Shown: piece by piece, positions 51,486 through 63,779 of the stretch
Numbering within the stretch: position 1 is the stretch's first letter
Layout: every line of letters starts with the position of its first letter
Source of the DNA: Stercorarius parasiticus
Lineage: Eukaryota; Chordata; Aves; Charadriiformes; Stercorariidae
Direction of reading: 5' to 3'
Assembly: GCA_013396915.1 (NCBI GenBank)
Contig: VWZL01000187.1
Location: forward strand, 222,090 to 286,089
DNA: 64,000 nt
The notes under the pieces: model-generated
Databases searched by the model: none
What the model was told of the DNA's origin: nothing
Seen by the model: the letters and a program-made list of their open reading frames with translations, nothing else
Program-made: the position numbers and the translations under genes

Positions 51486-51553
51486 GGCGAGCTGGGCAGC
51501 GTTGGCCGCAAACTTCTGGGAGAGGACACAGCCTTCGCGCAGGGGGAGCCAAG
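51486..51553 (+). other. Candidate exon 2 of plus-strand gene C, untranslated
   Basis: A pyrimidine-rich acceptor (TTTTCCGCTGTTGGTTTGTAG) precedes 68 bases and a strong donor (GAGCCAAG/GTGAGAGCG). There is no ATG inside. It may instead be the end of an alternative first exon of the island, since a CpG-island promoter can start at many places. Confidence 0.45.
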
Positions 51554-52529
51554 GTGAGAGCGTGGGGATGCGCGCTTTTATTTCAAAGAAGGCTTTTCTT
51601 TCCTCATAAGTGTGACACTTTACCTAGTGCCAGGTATTTCTCTTTGCGTCTGGTAGCTGCGTGACCCTGTGCCTGGGTTGTCAGTTTAGGTTCAGGCTTC
51701 TGTTTTAACAGTCCAGTAGCACTGAGGTGTTTTTTTTCTTCAGGGCACGCATCGCATCGCTCACCAAATCGCTGATGGCTATTTTGGTATTTTCTTGGGA
51801 TGCTAAAGGAGAGCAGAGGTCTCAGCAACTTCAGGGCCTTGGTAACTGGAGAAGGCAGTGAGAGTGTCCTGATAAAGAAAAAAAAAAATAAAGGGATTGC
51901 AGCGTTGCTGTGATCTTTGAGGCAATGAGGAACTATTAGCAAGGTCATGTGAATGTGTTCTGGCACCCAAGGTTGTTGGTAGTAACTCGTCATGATTTTG
52001 ATTGAGTTACTCCATGTGGACAAATCTGTAGGCACGGGCAGGTACAAACACTATCTGTTAGGAGGTTGTGCATAGGGCCAGCCTGCCAGTATAGAACAGT
52101 TTGACAGGTTGGGGTCTATGGTTTTTTATAACTGAGAAATGCTAAGGCGCACTTGATAGTATTTGGAGATTTTCATTCCAGTCTGATTTCCTCCTCCTCC
52201 CTGGGGTGTGTGATTGGTTTTCTGATGAGCATTAACATGTCATATGATGATAATAAGAAGAAAAATGCCTAAAAATGAATGTGTTATTTTATATGCTGCC
52301 ATACTTCTGGTTGAACTGAAAAAGACTTCAGAATCTGCCAGTGCCGTCTCTCTCTGGCTACATGTTTTCTGTTCCTCAATGTGAGCCTCTGGTACTGTGT
52401 AACAGTTTATAGTTGCATTTTTCATCTGTACAACAGTGGTCTTGTTCCTCCTCGTAGCTGTAAGAAGGATTCAGGGCCTCATCTTGTTAGTGGTGAAGCA
52501 TGATGCTTTTATCTTATTTTCATTTTCAG

Positions 52530-52588
52530 AGAGAAGAGGGAGTGATAATAAGCTGTCCGTTCAAAGAGATGTCTCACACACCAATATG
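52530..52588 (+). other. Candidate exon of gene C ending in ATG
   Basis: A good acceptor (CTTATTTTCATTTTCAG) is followed by 59 bases up to CACCAATATG/GTAGTAGT, a weak donor. In the frame leaving in phase 0 it reads RRGSDNKLSVQRDVSHTNM. Spliced to the exon at 60770 the ATG would be followed by GCC, a fair start context, so translation of gene C might begin here. The weak donor is the main objection. Confidence 0.2.
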
Positions 52589-55521
52589 GTAGTAGTGTTA
52601 GGTCATGCAGTACAGGCCTATGTTTCTGGCCTGTGCTGGTTTTATGTCATATTTTCTAGAAGTAAACCTTTTAGAAAAAATGGCGATTGGAAGGGTTTGT
52701 AATACCCAAAGGAGTGAAGTCAGATTAGGGTTTTCACATTATTTGTGTTGCCTTACTTCTGCTGGGCTGTGTATGAAGAGTCCACCTGATCTGAAACTAA
52801 TCTAAGAATTAGGACTTAATGCTGTAATTTGTTTCTTCTTCTCTGGCTCTGCTTTAATGAACATTGAAGGTCAAAGGGAGAAGGAAAAGACAGAAAAACT
52901 TACAATCTCCTTTGTAAAGTATAAATAATTGCGAAGTGCAAGATTGTACCAGTGAGATACTGGTGTGAGGATGGCAGTTGTGAAGCTGATGGAACATCCA
53001 GATGCCTTTTTCTGTTATCCATCTCAATCAAGACAAATGTTTTCAATTGACTTCTGCTAACAGCTATTTTAATCTGTTTATTGAGCCATGATGATTGATG
53101 ATATGTGCTTTGAAAAATAAGTGAATTCTATTAAAATGATGAAAAATGTGTTGCCAAAACCCACGGAAGAAACATAACTTCATTTACATAGTTTTTCTTT
53201 TTTTTTTTTTTTTTTAAACTTTACTGTAGCCACGTTGTGTCTAAACTGTATGGTGGTGATGGTAAAAATTGGATTATCCTCTGTGAAGGTTGTTTTGGGT
53301 TTGGGTGTTTTGGGTTTTTTCTGTAAATGGGATACAAAACTAAGAGAACTGAAATTGGAGAAACTGCTGCTAACGTGGTTTTATTTGATCCTGGTATGAA
53401 ACTGAGTTTTAGAAATCTGTATGTGCATTTTCTTTTCAAAAGATTATACTAATGCATTGATGCCTGTTAAGCTTAAATCTTCAGATTTACAGACTCTCAG
53501 TAGCATCTGAAGCACCAGTTTGTCTGTTAAATTGCTCATTGAAGGGTTATCAAGATTACTTTGATGTCCATCAAGTTTTAAGGCTTTTTAAAAAAGAATT
53601 TATTCACAAATGCTGCTGTTCCACCCTTGCATATCTTTATTTATTAGTACACAAATGCTGCTTTTTTGATGCTCACAGAAGGTTTCATTGCAAGGGCTTT
53701 TCAAATTTTATTTAGACTATGGAAATCTTGTTTAGTTCTTTAATCTTTGAGTTGCATACTTGAGTTACAAAAAAAGGATGTCTCCATATCCTGGTATAAT
53801 CTTATTGTGACTAGTAGCTTCTCTCAGACATGTGAGAAATGTTCTCTCTCTCTGTGCTCTATGGCACGTCTAGAGTAGTTGGTATGTTTGTGATGTTCGT
53901 TATGTGCTGCTGAGAACAGGGCTTTTGTGACCTCTTGTTCTAGTCATCCTTTTTTTGTAACAGTTTTATAACTATATTTTGGTTTATAGGCACTTAAACT
54001 CTTAAGACTCTCCTACTCAAACATGCTGACTTGGCATTGTTAGCTTATTGGTAGTCTCTTCTCAGCCTAATCAGATAGCTATTTCGTGTAAGACTGACCT
54101 ACAACCCAAGAAAAATTGTATCCTCTGTCCTCATTGGAGAAAGCTCCTAGGAAGGAGGGCATCAAGGAAGGCTGTTGGCAAAATGGTGCTTTTTGTATCT
54201 TGTTTTTGGGTGTGTTTCAGGTAATGTATTACACAACACTGGATGCCTATACTTTAGGTATGTTATGGATGTACTTTTAATGCTCTAATACTGTTGAGTC
54301 AAGAAAAGTAACCTCTGGGTGCTTCCAGAAGAGGCTAAAAAGGCCTGCACTGGTCAAGAGCTGGGGCACTAGTGATCTGGAAATTCTGAATTTCTTTCAG
54401 TCCTTTTTCAGTACAGCATAGTGGCCAAATAAAGGCTTGTAAGAAGCTGCTGATATGGCTGTTTGGTAAGAATTGCTGTACCATTAAAACCTCCCAAGAA
54501 CAGCCTCCAAGAAATGGTGCCTTTTTCTGATTGGATTCATCCTTTTGGAAAGTAGAGCCGGGACTTCACTGTGTCATGGGGAGCAGGTCAGTTAGATCTG
54601 GATCAAGCCTGAAAACTGACTGGGCTGAACTGAAAGAACGGTTTTGAATGCCTTTGTAGATGCATACAGCAATAAATGATTCTGGAATAATTACTCCTGT
54701 GTAATATATATACACATACACCTCCCAGTACATTTTCAAGTGTTAACTTAAGTTTGGAGTTGCTGTGATGGTAGTAAAGCATTCACAGCTAAAGTTAATG
54801 TTATGAAGACTGAGGAGCTTTTGGGAACACATCTTGCCTTACTTTCTGTCTTAGGCATTGATCATAAGGCTTCCTACTATTATATGTAGATATCTTTTAG
54901 TAAATGACTCATTGATGGTATGATAGGAATGCTGTCCATTTAAAACCATGTGGCCAAAAAATTCTTGTCAAAGGTGATCCTGAAGGGCATGTCCAGGTGG
55001 GGCAATTAATTCCATGTGGAATGAAAGCACAACAGGTGAGGTAAGAGCTGGTGACAATGGTGACAGAGGCTCAAGGTACTCAAAGACACAATTTAAGAAC
55101 GTGTTACCTCTGATATCTAGTGGAATTACCTTTAATTAACACAGGAATATTTGGAAACATGGCACAAATATAGCTATCTGCATGCAGGAGGCCTGAAACC
55201 TTAGTTTTATATATATACACGTGTAACAGTATTTTTCTTCCAAAATCAACATCCAGCTGAAAAGCAGGGATCCTGATTTAGTTTGTATAAGATGTACTTG
55301 GGGCTTTGACTTGCGTCACTTCTGAACTAAAAGCATAGCAGTTGCAGAATTTGTCCTGAAATATATTCTGTTCCAAACTGTGGTGGCTCCCTGTGGGTGG
55401 TAAGTTATTGGGAAAACAATGACTTCTTTTTCTTTTTTTTTTCCTTAAAAAAAAAAAAAAAGTCAAATTGTGAGGTAATACTGGATTGCCTGCCTGCACA
55501 GTGACGATAGACCATGACAGT

Positions 55522-55544
55522 TAATTCTGATGTAATCAGAATTA
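55522..55544. repeat. Perfect 10-bp hairpin
   Basis: TAATTCTGAT, loop GTA, ATCAGAATTA. No known role. Confidence 0.75.
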
Positions 55545-57934
55545 GTATTGTAGAGGATGTGTTATCTGCTTCTGTGTGGGGAAATACATAGCTAGATTAG
55601 TGCTAAAAGTATTAGACAAATTCTTGTTATGTAATTTTTGCCGTTTAACTGTAGAGGCCTAGTCAAGTATTGTCTTCTCCCCTTGTACCTCTACTGTAGT
55701 CTCCAAAGAGTATGACAGACAGTTTTATTTATTTAAACAGTTGTATGCCTTATAAGAACTTGCTGGGTTTGGGGTTTTTTTTGGTGGTTTTTTTGTTTGT
55801 TTGTTTGTTTTTAAAAAGGCAAAAAAGCTGTATGATTATAAGAACATATGCTAGGTTCTTTGCTGAAAGACACTTGTAACCATTATCCTTCTCATTCTAG
55901 ATAATTTTTTACAAGTTGCCTGTAGTGTATATTGGTGGAGGGTAGGATTTATTTCTGTGAAAATTTTTATTTCACAGACCTAAGGTAGTGACTATTCTGC
56001 TAGGAGTTTAGTTTGCCTGGGGAAGTCATAAAGTGATGACGGCGAAAGAGCTCACAGCTAGAAGGATTTCCTAATGTACGTAAAAAAATAAAACCTTTAA
56101 GCTATTGACAAGACCTATATGCCAGTAAACTTTTGAATTGTAACTTAAATTTAACTGTTGGCTGTTTTTATTGCACTGGCTGATGGTTTAAGAATTGAAC
56201 TGCTGAAGAATCAATCCCACTTGCGTTTACAAAATCTTCTGTAAAACCTCAGGTACCCCTGAGCAGGAAGGAAGAGAATTTTGTATTTTTTAGTTGGTTT
56301 TATTAACAATTAACAGTTAATATATTTGTAATAACTAAACATTTTTCAGATGGGCTTGTTTCTTTTTTGGCACACTGGTCAAAGAGCAACGAATGAAAAA
56401 TTACTGTTGCGCAGCCAGGTCCAAAAAGTGGTGTGGGTTTTTGTGTTTACTTATGTTGATGTGGCAGGCTCCTGCCCTAATGCAACAGGCAAGAGGGAGA
56501 GGTAATTTGGCTTGCTGCTTCACCAGTGTACTGGCATTACATTAAGAGTAGTGTTTCTTTAACATACGTGTCCTGAACATATAAGGGAAGATGGGAGCCT
56601 GAGTAAGGAGGTGCTGCTTTTATAATTACAAGTTTAAGCTGAAACATCCGTGGCTTGTTACCTTGTTACACTGGACCCATGTGCTTTATTAAACATAGCT
56701 GTGCTGTTTCCTCCTTGCACACTTGTGACACTTTTGTGCTTTGCCAGTGCCATAAATATGTTTTAGTACAGGGTCATAAATTCAGTATTCCTGTAAGAAA
56801 ACCTACGGAGGACAAAAGCTTATCTCCCCTTGCCAGGAACTCCCTTTCTTTTCAGTGCTGGACTTCGCAGGAAGTGCATGCTCCCAACCACAGCGAGATG
56901 TGGATTAGTTTCAGAGATGAGGGCTCTGTTCCTCTCTGCGTGTGACTTAGAATTATGGTGGGTTCTTTCTCCTGTGTGCCTGATGAAGGTACAGCTATGA
57001 CAGCTGCTAAACAGTTAAAAGATTTTTCTGTGAACCATTAATGCCTTCAAAAAAGGTGCATTGCTCCTTGTTTTGCTCTGATGTTATCGAACCACCCAAA
57101 TGTCCCTGCAGTGCCTGTGGCATGGATTTGGAATATCAGTCATATTGGGACTCATGATTCTGAGTTTCAAAGAATTAGTGAATTCAGCTACTCTGTTACT
57201 TTGAGGTGGTCTTGCCTTTTTATTATGGTTTTTTTTTGTTTTTTTGGTTGTTTTTTTTTTTGATTGGCCGTTTTGCCATTCAGTACAGGGAAGCATAGAA
57301 CACATAGTCAGCAATAGGCGTAACAGGATAATTTTGTTCTTGAATTGCTGACTTGCGTTAAGATTAATTATGCTTGCCTGCTTGGAGTGGTTTCAGGTAA
57401 ACAATTAGAAAGTCCTTTATCAGCTCCTTGAAACATTTTCATAGGATGAGGAGCATGTGAAGTGGAAGTATGTTTTCTTAAAAGTTGGGGGGGGTGGGGT
57501 GTGTGGAAAGAAAGAAAATAAACATGGAGGGCAGAAACTGATTTGCCCTCACAATGATTTCTATATTTCCGTTCTTAATGTTTTGGTCCCAGCAATGTGA
57601 ACAAAACTGGGAAATGTTAGTGTGAGCTGGCTGCCAGATACCAGAGAAGTTTTATGGATGTCAGTGGTTACATCTGCCTTCAGCAGTATTTCACTGGCAT
57701 GATTTTTACAGTGGTGACATTTGCCAACAATGGCCCAGTGCTTAGGGGTTCCTGACTTGCTAGTGTTGATACAGCGGAACAGACTGTAGTATTGAGATGA
57801 TTTTGCAGAATTTCCTTAGGCTAGACAGAGCTAGGTTTGTTTTGCTTGGATGCTAGTGGAGTCCTTGGACTTGGAAAACTTTTTTTCTTTTTATAAGAAC
57901 CTTTGTTGTTGGAAAAAAAAAAAAAATATTCAGA

Positions 57935-58449
57935 GAGAAACTCCTCTCTTGTGAGACCCCATCTGGAGTACTGTGTCCAGCTCTGGGGTCCCCAACATAA
58001 GAAGGACATGGACCTGTTGGAGTGGGTTCAGGGGGCTGGAGCACCTCTCCTGTGAAGACAGGCTGAGAGAGTTGGGGTTGTTCATCCTGGAGAAGAGAAG
58101 GCTCCAGGGAGACCTTGTAGCAGCCTTCCAGTACTTAAAGGGGGCCTACAGGAAAGATGGGGAGGGACTCTATCAGGGAGTGGAGTGATAGGATAAGGGG
58201 TAATGATTTTAAACTGCAAAAGGGGAGATTTAGATTAGATAACAGGAAGAAATTCTTTACTGTGACGGTGGTGAGGCACTGGAACAGGTTGCCCAGAGAA
58301 GCTGTGGCTGCTCCATCCCTGGAAGTGTCCAAGGCCAGGTTGGATGGGTCTTTGAGCAACCTGGTCTAGTGGGTGGTGTCCCTGACCATGGCAGGGGGAG
58401 TTGGAACTACATGATCTTTAAGGTCCCTTCCAACCCAAACCATTCTATG
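57935..58449 (+). mobile_element. CR1 LINE 3' portion, well preserved, plus orientation
   Basis: A continuous 515-base match to the CR1 3' region as I know it: 'accccatctggagtactgtg', 'tccagctctggggtccccaa', 'caggctgagagagttggggt', 'ctggagaagagaaggctcca', 'ggcactggaacaggttgccc' and the tail 'aggtcccttccaacccaaac' with 'cattctatg'. It is 5' truncated just after an A-run. Few breaks compared with the copies at 17 and 42 kb suggest it is the youngest here. Frames within it are CR1 remnants. Confidence 0.95.
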
Positions 58450-60769
58450 AAACAACTAAGGAAGTTTAGCAAATACTGCATTTATGATGCATGCTATAGG
58501 CAAGTTACATCTTTTGTTAGTGTTGTTGTTTTTAGCAGCTTAGTTGTTAGTAAAATGGATTAATCAGAAATGGTAAATTGCATTCACCAACCAACGTTAA
58601 GGATGTAGGGATAAAGGTCAAAGGAAGTTATAATGCTCTTTGTTAGATCAATTTCTGTAGCTGAGGGAGTAGACGAAGTTCTGGGCACACAGACCTTGGT
58701 TCTGCTGACATTCAAGCCAGCTCAGTTAAAATTACTGACTTATTTGATTTTTGGTGTATGTAGAAGCTATCTGAACACTTTTCCAGGTATTAATGTTTCT
58801 TTTAGTCTTTGCCTGTAAGGAAAATAAATGTTAGCAGAATTTGTGGCTTGTATTTGCATGAACTTTTCCCATTAGCTTTCACTGAAATTCAACAGCATTT
58901 GAATTACCTTGTGTGGAGATACATTTTAAAAAGTTAAATGAATTAAAGATGAATGAAATGTTATCTGATTCTTCCTCTTAGCAATTTAGAATTCTAAAGC
59001 GATAGTAATGCCTCCCATTTAATGGATGTTTTATTAGTTTAGGAAGTGATAAACTATGTGTAGCTTAAATTCAGCACTTGCTGTGCGTTATATCATTAAC
59101 ATAGCAGGTACATGTGCAAAGATTCAATAGGTGGAAAGTTACTGTTTGATTTTAAAGTAGCAACAAGCGTAGGGGATAAAATTTTGTTCTATTGCCAGGA
59201 AGTCGTACTGCATTACTAGTGGTAACATTCCTACAGAGTTTTGGCAAACATTTAAAGAACAACAGTTTAGGTTTAAAAGAGGCATCAACTCAACAGCAGC
59301 ATTTCAGGAGCTCTCAGCATTGAGCTCAGTGACAGGAGATAATGTGATCTAAGGAGTTATCATTCCAAAGTACATTCAAATATTCTGAGATTAAAATATT
59401 ACTTATTCAAGTACAGGAATATTGGTGTCTGTGGCACAAGGAAGTTGAAAAAAACAATGTCAGAATAAAGAAACTTTTCCATTCTAAAAAATTCTACTAA
59501 AAGTCTGTGTGAATAAAAAGGAAAAGAATACTGGTAGTGTCTCGGTAGAGGTGACTGAAGGCTGGCAAATCGGGAGGATTTTCTGAATGAGGGTGTTTGT
59601 GGACACCTAGCAGAAATCATTCATATCACAGGATTTTAATTACCTAGGAATATTAGTTAGAGAGTATGGCGGGATGCAGGTTCCTACTAAGTTCTTGGAG
59701 GACCTTGGTAAAGCTTTCCTGGTACTAAATATGAAGAAAGCAACCAGAAGATAGTCTCTTCCAAGCTTTGTTATAACCAGAAGATAAGTAACTTGTGTGA
59801 GAGTGTGCAAGTGAGAGTCTGGGAAGGAAGACTTGTGCTAAAATAAAACAATTGATTTTTAGAAAGGCAGACTTCAGCTAAGTCTGGTTAACATGAATCT
59901 TATCCACTAGTTCTGTGTGTTAAGAGCAAAAAAAAATTAAATAATTAGGAGAGACATTGTTCCTTCAGGAAATTATATTAATGGCAGAAATTGAAACTAT
60001 TCCTCTGAATAGTTTCGGAAAATATGAAATGTCATGAGAGGTTGGTTTGTCTACTAGTGAGCTCTTTAACATCAAACACAGCAAGAAGGGAAAGGGAATC
60101 CCGGCTGGATTGCCAAGGGCAAGTGTAAAAATGCAGTGCAAGCACACATAATTAAAATGCAACATTCCAAATGGCCAACTCAAAAAGAGTAACAAGAAAT
60201 CATTATAGAAATATAATGTTAGTAAAAAGAAAGACAGGGAAGGTTTACTGCTCTTTGAAGACTGTGGACAGATAATGCAAAGAAGTTGTCTTTTTTTTTC
60301 TTTTTTCACCTCATGTTTAAGAAGAGAGACTGGGACTAGGAAGCGAACATGGTGTTCAAGGCAAGTGCTAAAACCCTAAGCTGGTGTGAGGAAGGAATGA
60401 GTTATAGAGCATTTAGATAACTTTAAGTTTGAAGTGTTTAAAAAACCACTGTTGAAAGGGTAAGAGGTGTCTGATGTAACCTCTGAGCTGCAGCAGTTAC
60501 TTGACTGATGGAGAATGTGTGTAATTCTGTGAGACTGAGAAGAGTGATTATAATGTGTGTCTTTACAGGTGTTGGGGGGGGGAGTGGAAATGAGCAGTTG
60601 TAGACCCAGTTGTTTAGCTTTGATTATTTGTTCCAGTATTTTTCCTGGGAATTAAACCCTCCTAAAGCAGTAGAAGATGACAAAGAAAGGAGCAGTAACC
60701 CATATGATTTTATTTTTAAGATTAAACCATGTTAGACTAATGTAATTCATTTCTCTGAAATCCTAACAG
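58450..60769. other. Presumed intron of gene C
   Basis: AT-rich DNA, no exon or element recognised. A G-run (GTTGGGGGGGGG) lies at about 60570. Minus frames at 59.4-60.3 kb are unsupported. Confidence 0.45.
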
Positions 60770-60877
60770 GCCCTGCAATCAGAAGAGGAGCAGTTGATCT
60801 CTGATAGCTTCACTCTTTATGATAGAAAATGTCAAAACTTCACTCTTGTTAAAGAATGTCTGGAGGAATTGAGTGTG
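60770..60877 (+). CDS. Internal coding exon of unidentified plus-strand gene C
   Basis: The acceptor TTTCTCTGAAATCCTAACAG and the consensus donor GTGTG/GTAAGTGT enclose exactly 108 bases. Only one frame is open, and it runs from phase 0 to phase 0: ALQSEEEQLISDSFTLYDRK, then CQNFTLVKECLEELSV. The peptide is acidic, leucine-spaced and probably helical or coiled-coil. Its length divisible by three, the single open frame and both splice sites make it the best-supported exon of the window. It lies about 9 kb downstream of the CpG-island promoter on the same strand. I cannot assign a family. If the exon at 52530 is used, these would be the first residues after the initiator Met. Confidence 0.6.
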
Positions 60878-62640
60878 GTAAGTGTTAAACTGCTTGAAAA
60901 ACATTGTTTTCTCTAGAAATGGACTCATGAAATAGTGTTTTGGTTTTGGGGTGGGGTTTTTTTGTTTTTTATATATATGAAAGATTTAGGTATTATAGTG
61001 GGTGACAACAATGGTAAGAGTTAACATTGTTAAGTAATTATAAAATTAGAGACTATCATAGGAAAATATTGTCATGGAAGATTGAATACTGCCCTTGGAA
61101 AAGGATTTTTTTAATAGGGTTGGTTCTGAGGTTGGGGCTGAGGTTTGCGTAGCAAAAGCATGAGCCCCACAGCCCAGTTCCTTGCTTCAAACACAGCGAG
61201 CCTAAGTAACTACTGTCTCCTGGTTGATGTGAGCAATCGGAGAAGGCCAGAAGGACGAAATGCTTCCCCCTGAGGCTTGATTCAGTAAACCTTTAGGATC
61301 TTTCTAGTTCTTACTGTGGGGTCCTGTGACTGTATCACATATGTGTGAATAGAAGTATATTCTGCAAGTTAAATGAAGTAATCTTTTTAGCCAGTGTTGA
61401 GGTACTTTCCAGTTTTGGAGATGGAATTTATTTAAAAAAGAAAAAAAGGAGGTAATATGAACCCATTGGAGGGAGTCTGGAGAGCAGTAAGAATACCTGG
61501 GTATCTGGAGGAATGACTGAATGAACCGGGCACTGTTATTTTAGCTTCAAAGAAGAGAAAAAGGTAGTGGAGAAATGAGAGTGAGTGTTAGTCTTAAGTA
61601 TGTGAAATATACATGTTTCTCTCAATGATCTGTTCTCTTTCCTTGGTTGGTAAGACACTGTTACTTGGAATATATTATCAGAAAAAGTTGTGAATAATTT
61701 TAAGAACAGGTGATGCAAGCATCTGCGAGTTGTGATGGAAACATGATGGGTATTACCATGGCACAGGGAGGACTAGATGACTTTGATCCTTTGACTGGTA
61801 AATAGGAGACGGTTACTGTGGTGCTGCATGATCTGTAAAATCCGGGGATTGCGCAGTACTGAGAATTCCTTTTCTCCAAACTTTTACGTCTCACCTGACA
61901 GGGAGGATCCAGAATATATTAAAACGTTATGCCTCTCTTTCTTTTTTTCCTTTTTTTTTTCTGCCTGCATGGAGTAGATGAGTGAGACGTAAATCTTCAC
62001 ATTGCTGTGGCTATTGCAAAGTAGCTAGAACTGTTATAAGAGAACGACATGAAAAAAGATTTACGAGCATGCCTATACCCACACTGTCTCTGCGGGAGCA
62101 AATCCTAGAACAGACAGTGCTAGAAAATGTGGTGTGAAGATGACTAGGTTAGCTTCAAAAGCAGTTTAGTCGTATTTGCATGGCGTTGCATCCAAGCCAC
62201 AGTGGTTTTACTGCTTCCAGACCTATGCTAATGTCTGCTCTCTGCCATGCAGACTTAATCAGCTTGTGTTAGTGACAATTTGGCAAACTCTTTCGTGTAA
62301 TCCACTGTATGTTGTAAACAACCCTCTGTTGTGCTGCCCTTGTAGCCTGTGTTTATTTGGGTGCAGTAACTCTTTTTCTTCAATTAATTGTCCAGCTACA
62401 GCACAAAACAGAGATGGCTCTTCATTGTGAGATTTCTTGTCTGAATGCCAGGGATAACAACAGTGACATTAAACAAAGGTTTTAATTTCAGTTGGGTGCT
62501 ATTGGGCGAAGCTGTGAATAGCAGAAGTAAAATAAAGATATGAGGAAGTACTGCAGTGTCAACTGATCTTTAAATCAAAAGCAAATAGGCACAATTTTAC
62601 GTAAAATTAACAGTTGAGGAGACCTTTATTTTACTCACAG

Positions 62641-62672
62641 AGGGAAGTTTCCCAGGTTGTATCACTTCTATG
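62641..62672 (+). CDS. Candidate 32-bp exon of gene C
   Basis: ACCTTTATTTTACTCACAG is a good acceptor, and CTTCTATG/GTATGTTC a fair donor, 32 bases apart. In phase with the 60770 exon it reads REVSQVVSLL, compatible with a helical protein. Short enough to be chance. Confidence 0.2.
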
Positions 62673-63545
62673 GTATGTTCTTTCTCTTAATTACCATCAT
62701 GCATGTATGAAATAGAGCTAATTTTTAACATACTTCCCTTTTAATATTTTAAAGTCCATCTGCTGTTTTTGTGAGATTTTGAATGGCGTGTATTGCTACT
62801 GGGAGTGTTTGTACTGATTCATAGATCTGTGGACTGTGCTTTCTGGGGTTATTTTGTTGGGCTTTCACATGAAGGGGAAAGATAAGGAAAGCAATTTAAA
62901 TTTCCCAAACCATAAGGCTATGCATCTTTCATAATATCTAGCCGGAGTAGTGGTGTAGGTTACGATACATGGGATGCAATACAGTCTCTAAGGACAACTT
63001 TAATCTCAAATAAAATGCAGTATAATCCTGACCTCAAAATTAATTGTGTAAAAGAGTGTGGCTAGTTCTTGGCTATTCACTTACAAATCCTTGAAAAGGC
63101 TTTTGCCGTTCTGAGGATATGTTCTGTAACCTGCCTATTAAAAGAAGGTTTGGCAGACTGCTCTGCTGTGGGTTGAAGAAACGTTGAAAACTGCCTTCTG
63201 TCACGATGTTGATGATATCAAGATATAAAATAGAGCATCTTAGTTCATGAAGGTTACTACTATGAATTGACTGGTTTTATGTTCTAAAACTGTTTAATAT
63301 CCTTAACACACCAATGTTAGAACAGGATTTCAAGCTATCCAGGCAATGTAAGCTGATATATATAAACATTTCTTTCTGATATTCAAATGATTTAAAACTT
63401 TTTTTTTTAATATCTGGTTCCAATTTCTTTGAGCAGTTCCTCTACGGTTTCATGTTTACCTCATTTATCTGTTTTCAGAAATGAGAAGGCAGAAACTTTT
63501 TGCGTTCTCTCTCTTTCCCTCTGCCCCCCTTTCCCCCCTCCTTAG

Positions 63546-63779
63546 GATACGGAATGCAGATATGTATTATTTTTTACCTGGCAGACAGTGTTGCTTGCTA
63601 GCTTTGTCAAAGCTGTGTATTTGATGCAAAAGCAAAATATTCTTTCTTCCAAAAATATGTTACATACGGCAAGACTGTGCTTGGCAGTAATGGTTTCTCA
63701 GTGCCTAGAAAGTCAGTGCTCTCTGGAGATAAGGATGTATTATTTTCTACCCGCAGTACTGAATTTTGTCTGGAGGTGA
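63546..63779 (+). CDS. Candidate terminal or internal exon of gene C
   Basis: An exceptionally long pyrimidine tract (about 63505-63543) ends in CTCCTTAG. Joined directly to the 60770 exon, the frame stays open for 77 codons to TGA at 63777, starting DTECRYVLFFTWQTVLLASF. A possible donor GGAG/GTGAAT lies at 63775. Joined through the 32-bp candidate it enters another frame that stops after about 25 codons. The peptide is hydrophobic and unlike the acidic helical exon before it, which argues against coding. Possibly only a strong decoy acceptor. Confidence 0.2.
   Translation, partial: DTECRYVLFFTWQTVLLASFVKAVYLMQKQNILSSKNMLHTARLCLAVMVSQCLESQCSLEIRMYYFLPAVLNFVWR

Larger units (their letters stand above)
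50580..51560. promoter_or_regulatory. CpG island, probable bidirectional promoter
   Basis: A GC- and CG-dense block in AT-rich surroundings, with GGCGGG/CCCGCC boxes, a (CCCT)n tract at about 51011-51031 and one ambiguous base (n) at 50868. Splice donors leave it in both directions: minus at 51082 and plus at 51192. This suggests divergent transcription of transcript B (left) and gene C (right). A TGACTCAG-type AP-1-like site lies at about 50888-50895. Confidence 0.8.
51561..57934. other. Presumed first large intron of gene C
   Basis: AT-rich DNA with poly-T tracts (53198-53216, 55435-55442), a (TTTG)n run (about 55793-55810) and a perfect 10-bp hairpin (55522-55544). The only exon candidate is at 52530-52588. 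The minus open frame of 147 codons at 51604-52047 has no supporting context. Confidence 0.45.

Noticed and set aside
57484..57505. G-run as a possible G-quadruplex.
   Set aside because: Only one long G-run and one short one; the four separated runs needed for a convincing quadruplex are not clear.
57973..58369. Plus and minus open frames around 58 kb.
   Set aside because: They lie wholly within the CR1 3' region, which is untranslated or decayed element sequence.
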